Below, one piece after another: positions 30,020-39,935 of a stretch of DNA of 64,000 nucleotides. Within the stretch, counting starts at the first letter, position 1; each line of letters starts with the position of its first letter. The DNA comes from Mesostigma viride (Eukaryota; Streptophyta; Mesostigmatophyceae; Mesostigmatales; Mesostigmataceae): assembly GCA_009746045.1 (NCBI GenBank), contig RPFO01000938.1, forward strand, positions 396,242-460,241. Reading direction: 5' to 3'. Both the position numbers and the translations under genes were made by a program. The notes under the pieces are model-generated. The model made no database searches, had not been told where the DNA came from, and was given only the letters and a program-made list of their open reading frames with translations.

Positions 30020-32038
30020 TAGATCGATCCAGCTACGAGCCACGAGCGGACATGGCTGACGGCGGAGCTCAGAACTTTTGCGTCTGAGCCCCAAATTCAG
30101 TCAGGCTACTTGCATCAGATGCGTCTTTTCAAGACGCATCTGCTAGTATAATCGGTTACGGCTGTAACGCAGTATTTTGCAAATGCCACCAAAACGCAGC
30201 CTTGACAAACATTTTGAGCTGTCGTCGGCATTCCCGTCGACAGCAGCACGTGCGACATCAACTCCTGCGGACGCCAACCTTTTTGCGCTGATCGAAGCTC
30301 TCCCCCCCGGTCTGCCTCCCTCGACGCAGTGCTCTACGCCAAATTCGTCGCCCATTCCCAAGAAAACCCGAACTTCCCATACCAAATGGGACGTCCGCCG
30401 CTTCGGCGCCGGCCAGCGGGATTTTTGCATCTTGGAAATCTTTACGCTCACGAAGGAACAATGTGACGATGTTATCAAGTTCCTGGCCCGCCATGACGAA
30501 CTTTTCCTGCCTACCCCTGGCGACAAGGTCACCAAGCCCGCCTGGGAATGGCTGCTTCAAGAACCGGAGGCGTACTTGAAGGCAGTCATCATGTGCAGCT
30601 ACCTGCGCTGCGACGCCCACGACATCACCCAGATTGGCTACGCTGGCCTCAGGAGCCTCCTGCATGAGCGCAGACGGGCAGCCACAGCAGCTGCAGCATC
30701 CCCGCAGAGCAGCACCTCCCCCAGCACGGACTCCATCCGAGCTGCAGTGGCGGAGCAGCTGGCGCCGATGGCTGAGCAGCTCGCCGCCCTGAACGCGCCT
30801 GACGGCCCACTCAACACTCTCTCGGCCAAGGTCAACAACATTGAAGCCAGAGTCGCCCTTAAGCTCCAGCCTCAGTTTACTGCTACGCAAGAGCACATTG
30901 CCACCAAAGTTTCCGAGGCCACAGCCACTGTGACCACCCGCCTTAACCAGGTGGAAGGCCGAGTCGGCCAAGGCACCGTGAAACTTGAGGCAGTTGCCGC
31001 CAAGGTAGACGCCCTGGCCACGCAGGTCCCCGAGATCGCCGAGCGAACGGCCACCATCGCCGCCCAACCTGCTGGTAGGGCTAGTGATGACCCCTCGACT
31101 CGCGCCTCCTGGGCGGACCTGCTCAAGAGCCAGGCATCCTCTACCACGACCGCCATCACCACCAAGCTCCAGGAGCTGGAAGACACGCGCCGCGAGGCCG
31201 CTGACCGCGACCGTCGCCGCTGCCGGGTCATCCTCAGGCGCTTCGACATGCTGCCGGAGGAGACCCCAGACTCTCTTCTCGACGAGCTGAAGAAACAGCT
31301 CTTGGCGCGCATGCAGCTGCCAGGTGCGATACTGCAGGGCGCCTACCGCCTGCCCCATCCACGGGCCAAGGCTGGGCCCCCTCCAGTGGTCCTCACCTTC
31401 AGCGACATCACAGCCCGAGTTCGGTTCCTCTCTCGCCGCAAGAAGCTGGTGGACACCTCCTGGTCGCTTGACGACGACCTGACGCCAGCCCAGCAGCAGC
31501 AACGCCGCGATCAGTGGCCCGACTACATCCGCCACAAGACCAACCCCGAGAAGCCCCAAGTGTACTGGCGGGGCGGGGACCTCTACGTCAACAAGAAACT
31601 GTGGAAGCCCCCCCGGGCTTCCCCGGGATAGAGCACTCCAGCTAGTTGTCTAGATGGGGGCAATCGATGATGGGATAGCTTAGGCATTACAGCACTTGAA
31701 ACGATATTAGCGCACAGCGTTATAGTACCTTCAATTAGCTCTGGCACCTTGTGGCCATCAGCTTGCGCCTTAATTAGCCGACGTCTTGAGCCCACCTCAC
31801 ATTTGTAGCATAAGCTATGCGTCAGCCTACCTATGGTATTGCACTGGTTGTATTGCACCCACAGTGTTGCGCCCCGGCACCATGCCGTGGAGAGAGCGCT
31901 CTGTGGCCTGCCCACCTGCGGCAGTGAGAGAAGCTAGGGCGCCCTCCCTCCTTCTCACTGTGTATATAGGGTTGAAGGTTCCTTTACTCTGTATTGGCAC
32001 CCACGTGACGCAGTCACGTGCTTATTATTATTATTATT
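30020..32038 (+). mobile_element. ORF1-only LINE, complete, T5 tail, 8-bp TSD
   Basis: Perfect ATGCTGCA at 30012-30019 and 32039-32046 bounds the element, and the empty site can be read in element A near 3620-3635. It has a 157-bp 5' UTR, an intact ORF1, a 370-bp 3' UTR, the perfect hairpin CACGTGACGCAGTCACGTG and a TTA repeat. At 2.0 kb it is complete yet encodes no reverse transcriptase, so it must be mobilised in trans. Confidence 0.85.
30177..31631 (+). CDS. LINE ORF1 protein, intact (484 aa)
   Basis: The N-terminus (residues 1-70) is basic and proline-rich. About 70-165 form a globular domain (KWDVRRFGAGQRDFCILEIF ... LRSLLHERRR). About 185-300 are helical with heptad-like spacing (LNTLSAKVNNIEARV, LNQVEGRV), likely a trimerising coiled coil. 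The remainder (RRRCRVILRRFDML ... GAYRLPHPRAKAGPPPVVLT, RFLSRRKKLVDTSWSLDDDL, PQVYWRGGDLYVNKKLW) fits the RNA-binding and C-terminal domains of L1-type ORF1p. The start is the first ATG after the conserved 5' UTR. The protein would coat element RNA and act as a nucleic-acid chaperone; that role is inferred from architecture. The intact frame and perfect TSD indicate a recent insertion. Confidence 0.8.
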   Translation: MQMPPKRSLDKHFELSSAFPSTAARATSTPADANLFALIEALPPGLPPSTQCSTPNSSPIPKKTRTSHTKWDVRRFGAGQRDFCILEIFTLTKEQCDDVIKFLARHDELFLPTPGDKVTKPAWEWLLQEPEAYLKAVIMCSYLRCDAHDITQIGYAGLRSLLHERRRAATAAAASPQSSTSPSTDSIRAAVAEQLAPMAEQLAALNAPDGPLNTLSAKVNNIEARVALKLQPQFTATQEHIATKVSEATATVTTRLNQVEGRVGQGTVKLEAVAAKVDALATQVPEIAERTATIAAQPAGRASDDPSTRASWADLLKSQASSTTTAITTKLQELEDTRREAADRDRRRCRVILRRFDMLPEETPDSLLDELKKQLLARMQLPGAILQGAYRLPHPRAKAGPPPVVLTFSDITARVRFLSRRKKLVDTSWSLDDDLTPAQQQQRRDQWPDYIRHKTNPEKPQVYWRGGDLYVNKKLWKPPRASPG

Positions 32039-33791
32039 ATGCTGCACAGCTTTGGTGTGCCGAAATGCGCCATTTTGCGGCCACCGGCTGGGCCAAGGTA
32101 ACGCCATCCATGCCTGGTAAAGCTTAAGCATCGTTTTCCTATCGATGTTTGACATTTATATATACGTTCTAGCTTGTGTAGCACATTCTTTTTGCACTAT
32201 TCATGCTCTTTCTTGACCCTGGCCTGGCCCCTTTCTAAAACACCCTTCTTAGATGCTTCCCTCAGTCAGTTGACCTGCCACAGGGTGATGGTGATAAGTT
32301 TTAGAGGCTGTATGGGTTTGAATACCTCCATATATGTTTGTTATACATTTCCCATACACATATTGCATGAGTGTGAGGCAGTTGGCTGGTCTCTGTGGCA
32401 TCATCAAGCACGTAACTGGTGAGTAAAAGCTTCCCATTGACAGCATGTGCCACCAGGTGTGCTGGCCATCACCTGGCAAGCTATAGCAGCTTAGGCCTAG
32501 TTTATCCTTGCTAGGGCAGGCTGAAATAGGCTCAACACCACTAGTTTGTTGGTGGCTGCCTCCTAGAATGCATGCCTTGCGTAGGGTGTCCGTACCACGT
32601 TACCTACGTGCATGGACAAGGTGGCCGCAGTGCCCGCTCTTCTCGTTAAGCGTGGCATGTGGCCAGCTTGTATTATTGGCTGCAGGTGGTTGCCCTGTCT
32701 TATTTTGACATATCTGGGCTTAGTTTGTGCATCTCCATGGGTTTATGCCCCCCAAGGGGCCCACGGTGCCTTTTGTGTGCACCCACTTGTCTACCCAGTG
32801 TTATAGTGTTATAATTTCATGGGTGTGGGGAAAATAGGAGGGCTGCTTATTTCAAGCCCATATGCAGCCACGAGGGTCTACATATATTGCTTTTACTCCA
32901 AAAAATTCAGTGCCTGCAATACTTGACCCATGTGGCATACCGGCCCCTTGTAGTGTGAGGGGGTCATAGTTTACGAGACCCATGTGTCTTCAACTTTGAA
33001 TTTCACATAGCCAGGCTGGGAATTACATGCCAAGACCATATACTACATTTTTTTATATATCTCAGAGAATTCATAACTGGCCTCAGATAGCCCATATCAT
33101 GCTTGCTTCATTAGATGTGTTTAATTGAAATAAAGTGTTATAACGCAAAAAATTGCGTTATAAATGTGCTAACGCGAGTTAAGCAAGTCCAAACATGTCA
33201 TGACCTACCCACAGCAGTTGCTGGCTGACCTAGTTTTCCCAGCTCAGTTTGAACATCGCATTCACTCCCTCTCTCTTGCTTGGACTGCTATGCAGGACAA
33301 GAAGAGGTGGAAGACCATTGTCCAGGCTCATACGCCCGCCCCTGTGGCCAAGCCTCCTCCCCCCAAGAGGAAGGGGCGCTTTGCTGAGTAGAGTAATACG
33401 GGTTTTCTAGATTAGAGTAGCTTAGAGTTAGATTAGTTCGGTTTCGCGGCTTCGCCCACCCATCCATCCATCCAAGGGAATATGTGCTACATGATCTCCC
33501 ATCGGAGTCATGTTATAATTTAATTTAATTTAATTTAACTTTTAATATCCTGTGTGGCGCGGCCATGAAGGGGCCGTCATGCTCTCAATAAGACCAGTAC
33601 ATGATTGCTCCAAAGGCCAGCGCGCGGCAGGCACTGGCGGCCAACTGGACAGAGTACGTACTAGTTCTCAGCAAGTAATTCAACCACCTGCTGATGCCAT
33701 ACACACTAAAACGTACCAGCTGTCAAATCAACGCTTGTACCAAAACGCACATGTGCAATGAAAACTTCGATTCCGTGGATGGTTATCAAGC

Positions 33792-36475
33792 CTACACGAC
33801 GGGCGGCTTGCCAGCGGCAGCCTGGCTATTCGACGGCGCCTGCAGGCCGACCCGGTTAAGCGTGAGGGTCTCCATTGCGTATGCGGACCCGCCGTGCTTG
33901 GACACGTCCATGCCAACGCGCTCGTCCTGCTCCGAGACGCGCAGGACGCCCAGCTTGGACAGCACGAAGAACAAGGGGGCGATGAGGCCCACGGTCCACG
34001 CGATGATGACGACGATGCCCAACATCTGGACGCCCAGGAGCTTGAACTTGCCGCCGTAGAACACGCCGTGCGGGTTGGTGTTGTCGCTCTTGCCGTACGC
34101 GTCCATGACGAACTGCTCGCGCGCCATCCAGCCCACGACAAACACGCCCCACATGCCGCAGCAGCCGTGCATCGGGAACGCGTCCAGGGGGTCGTCAATG
34201 CGCAGCTTGAGCAGGAGCATCGAGGACAGCTTGAAGACGACCGCGCCCACGGCGCCCACGAGGATGCCGCCCCAGGGGGTGATGACCGCGCAGCCCGCAG
34301 TGATGGAGACGAGCCCCGCAAGGAGCCCGTTGCAGACCGCGAGCAGGTCCCACACGCCCGTGATCGCCCGGTTGAAGAACAGGGCGACGGTGCCCGCCGA
34401 CGCGCCTGCCAGGGTGGTCACGACGGCGACGCGGCCAACCACCTCGCCGTTGCCGATGATGATGAGCATGGAGCCCGGGTTGAACCCGTACCAGCCAAAC
34501 CAAAGGAGGAACGTGCCGAGCACGACCAGCGTCGCCGAGTGGCCCTGCATCTCGTTGGGCTTGCCCTCCGAGTCAAACCGGCCGATGCGAGCCCCGACGG
34601 TCACGGCCCCGCACAGGCCCGCAAACCCGCCGACCATGTGCACGACGCCCGAGCCGGCAAAGTCGATGAGGCCGATGCCGCCAAAGAGGTTGTCGGCGTT
34701 GAAGGCCGAGATCCAGCCGGCGCTGGACCAGACCCAGTGGGAGATGACCGGATAGACAAACCCGGTCAACAAGGCGGAGTAGGCGAGGTAGGAGAGGAGG
34801 GAGGTGCGCTCGGCCACGGAGCCGGAGACGATGGTGGCCGCCGCGGCTGCAGGGGGTGAGGGGGAAAAGGGGGGTGGGGTGGGGGGGAGGGAGGGGACAG
34901 GAAGGGACAGGAGGGCAGGGACGGAGGAAAATGATCTCAGCACATACGTCACACCTTTATATAGCCAATGAAAGGTAGGCTCACTGCGACGAAACAAGCA
35001 TATCAAGAGCAGTGATGACGCCACAGTTACTAGAAACCAACTGACCAAAGCCACCCAACAAGCAACCATGTTGCTTTGCACCGTCATGGGTAGGGTAGGA
35101 CAGGGCCGAGTGCGTTGGGTGGTGTGGTGTGGTGTGGGGCCTGGGGCGGGGTGCAGAGGGGATCAGTTGGAGTGAGGTAAAGGACAAATACGTGAGGTTG
35201 CAAGGAAGGCCACCTGACATAAAAATGCCCGCTTGAAACCTTTCTAACCGCACGTTGATAGCAGCTATGACGGCTCGTGTCTCTGCGTTGTCTGTTCCCA
35301 TGACGCAGTCTACGGTGTAAATTAACCGAGCGGCTTTTGCCGGGCGAACCAATTACACGCCATGGAATTAGGGACAGCAAAAGTTGGATCGTGAATTTGG
35401 AGCATGCGCAGCTACAGTTAAGTTGGTGGGTTGGCTGGCACCAGTGGCCATGTGACTATTGAGGAGTGAATTAGGGGAGAACCTGCACATGAACCGGGAC
35501 ATGTGTTGCATCCAGATGGAGGCCCGCTGCTCACGCAGGCATCCTCCTGAGCGAGTGATGTGCTGCAATAGCCAACAACTCAGAAAACAGCCAGTGCCCG
35601 GCCATCAATGGTGCACGCCCGTCTACTGATCTAAGAAGAGACATGTCGGAGCCTACAGATGCCTACTGAAGGCATCACCTTGCAAAGCTGTAACAACAAG
35701 CCTCCGTACAAACCTGCGAAAGCCCACTGGAAGAGGAAGAACGCCCACTGGTCGAACTCGAAGAGGCCGAACTCATCGTTTCCAATGAAGCCGGGAGACA
35801 ACGCTTTGTTTCCGGACCCGCCCCCGTAAGCGAAGGCGTACCCGAACGTGTAGTAGCAAATGGCGCCGACGCAGGAGTCCAGCACGTTCTGTCAAATGAA
35901 AAAAAGCGACCAGCGCCCTCAAGCATGTCAAAAAATGACCGTATGCTTCCGTAGGAGAAGTATCGGAAATACATTTGTCTTACTCATGACACTGCATGAT
36001 TGTCGTTTCTGACTGCTGACATTTACCTTCAACAAAATATTCTTCGCGTTTTTTGCCCGAATTGATCCCGCGCACAGCTGCAAATTGTGGAAAACAACGA
36101 GAAACAATACATAGGAAGCGCATGTCAGATTTTCCGCGAAATTATTGAAACATCTCGGCGTTGCACCAAGCGTCATGATATGCCCAAAGCCCCAATCGGC
36201 GTTGGGTCGGCCAAGTCACGTACAGAGTGCGCAAATTATGAGAATTGTATAAGATAAGATAGGGGCACACCACTTACCATAGCAAAGCCGGCTTGCATCA
36301 TGAATACGAGGTATGCAGAGAAAAGCACAAAGTCAGCATTCGCAGACTCCGCATGCACATCCAAGCGTTCAGCCGCGGTCGCAAATCTCGAGCACAGGAA
36401 ACTGGCAATGGCATCGGCATTTTCGGCCGAGGCCAGCAGCCCCCGAAGTTCCGCTCCCTCCTCCGGCGTACACAT
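33792..36475 (-). CDS. AMT1: Ammonium transporter, AMT1 type, four exons
   Basis: Exons in transcript order are 36278-36475, 36027-36077, 35714-35888 and 33792-34846. All introns are GT-AG (199, 138 and 867 bp), and the phases fit to give 492 residues, the usual AMT1 length. It imports ammonium across the plasma membrane as a trimeric 11-TM channel-like transporter. Diagnostic features are QAGFAM-LCAG (exon 1/2), [18 protein letters not shown] across the exon 3/4 junction, the AMT signature [13 protein letters not shown] with conserved Asp about 202 and twin-His about 210, HGCCGMWG with the second pore His about 370, and a C-terminal tail [18 protein letters not shown]. In land plants that tail is the trans-acting regulatory segment and the phospho-Thr lies in MD-x-TRHGG. 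Here the matching residue is Ser. The gene sits immediately downstream of the TE nest and is itself free of insertions. Confidence 0.9.
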
Positions 36476-37640
36476 TTCTAACCACTATGAAAGAAGTGGC
36501 TTCCTTTTTTTTTCTTCCAGGCCGGTCGAGAGCGGAGAAGCCCGAAAGTTTCTAAATGTTCCTGCGACGTGCTCCCTCGGTGGATTTGCAATTGCGGTTG
36601 GGTTGGGTATGGAAAGTGCGCGCAAAATCCGCCAACGGGAACCTGACTGGCATGGCAATCTGGCGGTTGACCTTCTGGCGGTTGACCTTTCGGCCGTCCA
36701 ACAACGCCGGGCGGCTTGCAAAAATGTTTCCTTTCCCAGATACTTGAAATCCACTGGCTATGTACTAGTTGGCAATATATTATGGCTCACGCTGTTGGCA
36801 TGCAATCTGACAACTGCTAAGCATTACTGACCAAACGAGATGGCCGTTTCATTCCTAGAGACTGTGGGACAGGTGGGGACTGAACTTCGAAAATGACGTG
36901 CTTGCTGAAGCCAAGTGTCAATGCAGATCGTATAGATTGCTGTGCATCCACGTGTTAGGATTCTGCCAGCGATATCAGGACCTTCGCACCAAGGACCACT
37001 AGCCATGGTGCAGGTCTGACTGGCAAACGCAGCACCAGCTCATTTTTGCACGGGATGGACGGTGCCTACGCCGGCCACTGGTCAGCATCCATATTTGATG
37101 CACTGAACAGCTCTCTCAGACCCAAATCCAATATCCCGTCCTGATCTGCCTACGTGTCAGTGGCGTATACCTGAGATCCGGACTAGATTGAATGTATGAT
37201 GATGTCGTAATTCGTATACAAGCTGATCCTGCAGTTGAATCAAAATCAAGAAATTATAAACCCATTTGTAAACATGGAAAAAAATTAATGGTTCTTGGTT
37301 GCACTGCACTTGTACAGTCCTACTGCACTAGCCACTAAAGATTCTCTGCTGCCCATGTGCGGCGTGGGACACAACAACAACAACAACAAACAACACCAGT
37401 AGGGTCGGGCAACGGGCGTCCAAGGGAAGCGGCGTCTCTTCAAGAGCCAGAGGGGACATGTGCGGCCTCAAAAGCAACAACAACAAAGGGGAGACAGCCA
37501 TCAACCAACTCCCCCTCCCGCCGTGCCGCGGGCTCCGACGACCACGGCGACAATATTTGAATCTTAAACATCAGATTTGCACGATTTGAAAGCTCGTGAT
37601 TTGGTAGCCTCTTTACTCGTTTGTATGCAATTAGGCCTCA
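36476..37640. other. Upstream of the ammonium transporter, unassigned
   Basis: This contains the promoter side of the transporter, but no motif could be assigned. At 37351-37395 there is GTGCGGCGTGGGACACAACA with CAA repeats, matching part of the foldback element arm at 46508-46541. A 67-codon frame over it is not convincing. Confidence 0.35.
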
Positions 37641-37649
37641 CGGGCGACG

Positions 37650-38370
37650 CCGCCTACATGTGTGTGTCTCTCGGACTAAGCCCACTACAACGTGGCTCTC
37701 AGGGATTGCGGCAGGTGCTATCGTGCGGGATGCTTATAATTGTGTAATCACGAAGGCTGACCTTGTTCATGGGATCTCTTATCTTGTTGATAACATTTGT
37801 TTTGTGGGTGACGCAAACCAACAAGCTATTGGCATCCCTATCGGCACTAACTGTGCCGGGCTCCTTGCAAACCTATATCTTTAAACTGATGAGCTTGGAT
37901 TAATGGAGAATCTCATTGCCTCAAATGACGATGTTCTCATTATGCGTTTTATCCACACATGTTGATACATTGATGATGTCATTGCTTTCGACAACCCTGA
38001 TTTTGCAACCCATTTGTACATCGCAACTGGTCTGCCTGGCATCTACCCGCAAGCGTCCCTCACATTAAAGCTCACGTCGGGTGATACTAGTTGCAATCAC
38101 CTCGATCTTAACATTAAAGATGACAAGAAGGGCTGGCGTACGGTTATCTGTGATAAGTGCAAGGATCCTGAAGTCCAGCAAAGTCCTTGTATTCGCTACC
38201 CCGATATTCACAGTCTCCTTTCCCAGAAGCGAGTATGGTGTTGTTCTTAGTCAGTTGCATCGTTTTTCCCATCTTTGTTCTTATCGTGTCGATTTCATCA
38301 AGACTCTTGTTGAGCTTTTGCATCGTTTGTGGGTCAAAGACTACGACCGAGGCACTATGCTCCGTCTAGT
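37650..38370 (+). pseudogene. Penelope-like reverse transcriptase fossil
   Basis: One frame reads QQAIGIPIGTNCAGLLANLY, then a TAA at 37882-37884, DELGLMENLI, HTC, a TGA, YIDDVIAFDNPDFATHLY and NHLDLNIKDDKKGW. A frameshift near 38230 leads to YGVVLSQLHRFSHLCSYRVD. The phrases (I)GIPIGTNCA, YIDD, P-F-HLY-IYP, LDL-I, and YGV-SQL-R-S--C follow the order in Penelope-like and related retroelement RTs. At least two stops and one frameshift make it dead. No GIY-YIG domain was identified downstream. A GC-poor, coding-like composition is retained. Confidence 0.65.
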
Positions 38371-38399
38371 CCGTTTTTTTTTTTTTGCACCGTCACCCA

Positions 38400-38912
38400 T
38401 ATCTGTTCGGTGCTGCCCCTTGGCACAAGCTCTACCAAGAGGTTGTGGACTGGCTGGATCGCGTAGTATCTCCGCACATCTGAACCCTGTGATGCCAGAT
38501 CTCCTTTGCGGCCGTTCCGAGCTTGGCAATGGATTCATTGTCCCCACCGCCGCGTCGCTACAGTGTACATGATGTTTTCTGGCATGTGTGGGCAAAAACT
38601 GGGTCACGCCGCACATTTCAAAGTGATGTCCTCCGGATTTTTGCCTTCGCACCGTCTTCAGTTCTCGGATGCCTGGAAACATGGCATGGGCTGACGTGAT
38701 GACTGACTAGCTAGACCTCTTCAGTGGTTTTCCATTTGCGGGTATTTCCTCGTAAATGGTGGGAAAGAGATCGCAGCAATTAATGTACACGTGACTGCGT
38801 CGCAGCGATGGTACTCACCCCTAGACACTCCCGGCCAGTTACGCTTGAAGCACAAGCCCTGACCAAGCAAGATGTTTCCGGCCCAACCGTCTAGGTCATC
38901 TAGTCGCTGTCA
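38400..38912 (+). mobile_element. Family C internal region behind the RT fossil
   Basis: It matches 26330-26934 (reversed) and 44777-45000: GCACAAGCTCTACCA, CATCTGAACCCTGTGATGCC and CAGTGGTTTTCCATTTGCGG. It lacks the terminal CCTTG end. Its position right after the RT suggests that family C is the 3' part of the same element family. Confidence 0.5.
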
Positions 38913-38914
38913 AC

Positions 38915-39284
38915 GTAAAATTAAAATTTGATTCTAACATGACTCTGTTGGGAGGTCATGTAGCATGTATTCCATTAAAATTAAAATTAAAATTAAATTA
39001 TAACATGCCTCCGTTGGGAGATCATGTAGCACATATTCCTTGATGGGTGGTGGAAAGGAGAGAGCCGCGTAATCTAACTATCCTAACGCTAATCTACCTA
39101 GTCTAGAAAAATCCTACCTGCCCTAGTCGTCAAAACGCCTCCTCCTCTTGGGGGGAGGGGGCTTGCCCACAGGGTCGGGCGTGTGAGCCTTGACAATCTT
39201 CTGCCACCGCGTCTTGTTCTGCATGGCAGTCCAAAGAAGGGAGAGAGAGTGGATGCGGTATTCAAACTGGGTTGGGACCAGTAG
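38915..39284 (-). mobile_element. Two stacked T3 LINE ends; the second carries ORF2 C-terminal codons
   Basis: A 60-bp T3 end (38915-38975) is followed by a second TTAAAA-type tail, T3 hairpin and, in reverse, the ORF2 C-terminal codons (39130-39284; PPPPKRRRRFDD end). TGTATTCCATT and TGTATTCTGATT flank it, an approximate TSD. Confidence 0.6.
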
Positions 39285-39550
39285 GTGTATTCTGATTTGG
39301 CACGCCGCAAAGGTGAAAACCATTTGCGTATTCCATTGGTGGTAAGTAAGTGCATAAACATGCACTGAAGGCATGCCACGGAGTACCCGATGAGGTACTT
39401 TTCTACGCGAATACTTCACCTGCCAAGGCAAGTGGCACGACTCACTTGCCCAGGTATTCTGATTTGCCCAGGTATGGAGCCGTGGGTAGCAACTCCGTGT
39501 CATCCGGACTATCCAAGACGATTGTACACTCGGCCGTGATTACGGGTGTG
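39285..39550. other. Family F repeat and flanking unassigned DNA
   Basis: GCCGCAAAGGTGAAAACCA here recurs in the TSD-flanked 73-bp insert at 43540-43612. GGCATGCCACGGAGTAC recurs at 1969. A 6-nt insert with 12-bp duplication lies at 39446-39475. No coding content is recognised. Confidence 0.4.
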
Positions 39551-39552
39551 GG

Positions 39553-39660
39553 GGTAGGTTGATTAATTAAGAACATAACTCCGTTGGGAGTACATGTAGC
39601 AAATATCCCTGAGAAGGGGCGTATGTACATTCAGGGCTAAGTACTTCCTGCAACGGAATG
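39553..39660 (-). mobile_element. T1 LINE 3' end, short minus copy
   Basis: TTAATTAAGAACATAACTCC is followed by the hairpin and about 80 bp of 3' UTR. Confidence 0.55.
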
Positions 39661-39935
39661 CAATATACGAGATTTAAAAATTAAATTAAATTATAACATG
39701 CCTCCGTGGGGAGATCATGTAGCACATATTTCATGATGGATGGGATGGAGGAAGCCGCGTGATCGAACTATCCTAACTCTATCTAGAAAATCCTAACTAC
39801 ACTACTCATCAAAACGCCGCCTCCGCTTGGGGGGAGGTGGCTTGCCCACAGGGTCGGGCGTGTGCGCCTTGACAATCTTCTTCCACCGCGTCTTGTCCTG
39901 CATGGCAGTCCAAAGACGGGAGAGAGAGTCGGGAT

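Larger units (their letters stand above)
27459..33178. mobile_element. TTAA-flanked element (B), split by two LINE insertions
   Basis: TTAA occurs at 27455-27458 and 33179-33182. The empty site GATGCTTAAGCA can be read from the matching ORF1 at about 40910. The terminal inverted repeats are CTTGCGTTATTACAT and CTCGCGTTAGCACAT, followed by the shared palindrome AACGCAATTTTTTGCGTT. Without the inserted LINEs (27854-29830 and 30020-32038) it is about 1.7 kb. Segments 29831-30019 and 32047-32620 match the core of element A in reverse, but its ends differ. Confidence 0.7.
25280..33190 (-). mobile_element. T2 LINE, 5'-truncated ORF1, expanded by nested insertions
   Basis: The outer TSD is AAACATGTCAT at 25269-25279 and 33191-33201. 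Its own sequence is only the tail and 3' UTR (25280-25718), short pieces between inserts (25939-25947, 26231-26286), and ORF1 from 26943 to 27458 plus 33179-33190. Everything else within it arrived later: two family C inserts, two LINE tails and the 5.7-kb composite built on element B. The ORF1 remnant reads HTTSTTSTIAAQLKQQ ... GELRMSAVRLPRARGKAGP ... VYWRGAVIHVDHKPWQAPP. Confidence 0.7.
23960..33540 (+). pseudogene. ORF2 (reverse transcriptase) C-terminus of a T3 LINE, split by nested insertions
   Basis: Three pieces join through TSDs: about 23960-24022 (GAEAWTLTD...), 24981-25279 (AAKLDGTVTRMLRQ ... LYQGMPRISDEIRQR ... the HILTWPGP-like region) and 33202-33391 (QQLLADLVFPAQFEHRIHSL ... PPPPKRKGRFAE and a stop). 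The 3' UTR has a T3 hairpin (CTCCCATCGGAG) and a TTTAA tail at 33515-33540. The first interruption (24023-24980) duplicates TGGCGGCCA and the second (25280-33190) duplicates AAACATGTCAT. The order matches the C-terminal part of the better preserved ORF2 at 50770-53931. The upstream palm and endonuclease regions are missing. The copy is dead. Confidence 0.75.

Noticed and set aside
34075-34859. Forward frames of 226 and 321 codons opposite the ammonium transporter.
   Set aside because: They are antisense shadows of the GC-rich transporter exon 4.
37880-37920. Hammerhead ribozyme core (CTGATGAG) near the Penelope-like RT.
   Set aside because: No GAAA and closing stems at the needed spacing. 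The bases are RT coding sequence.
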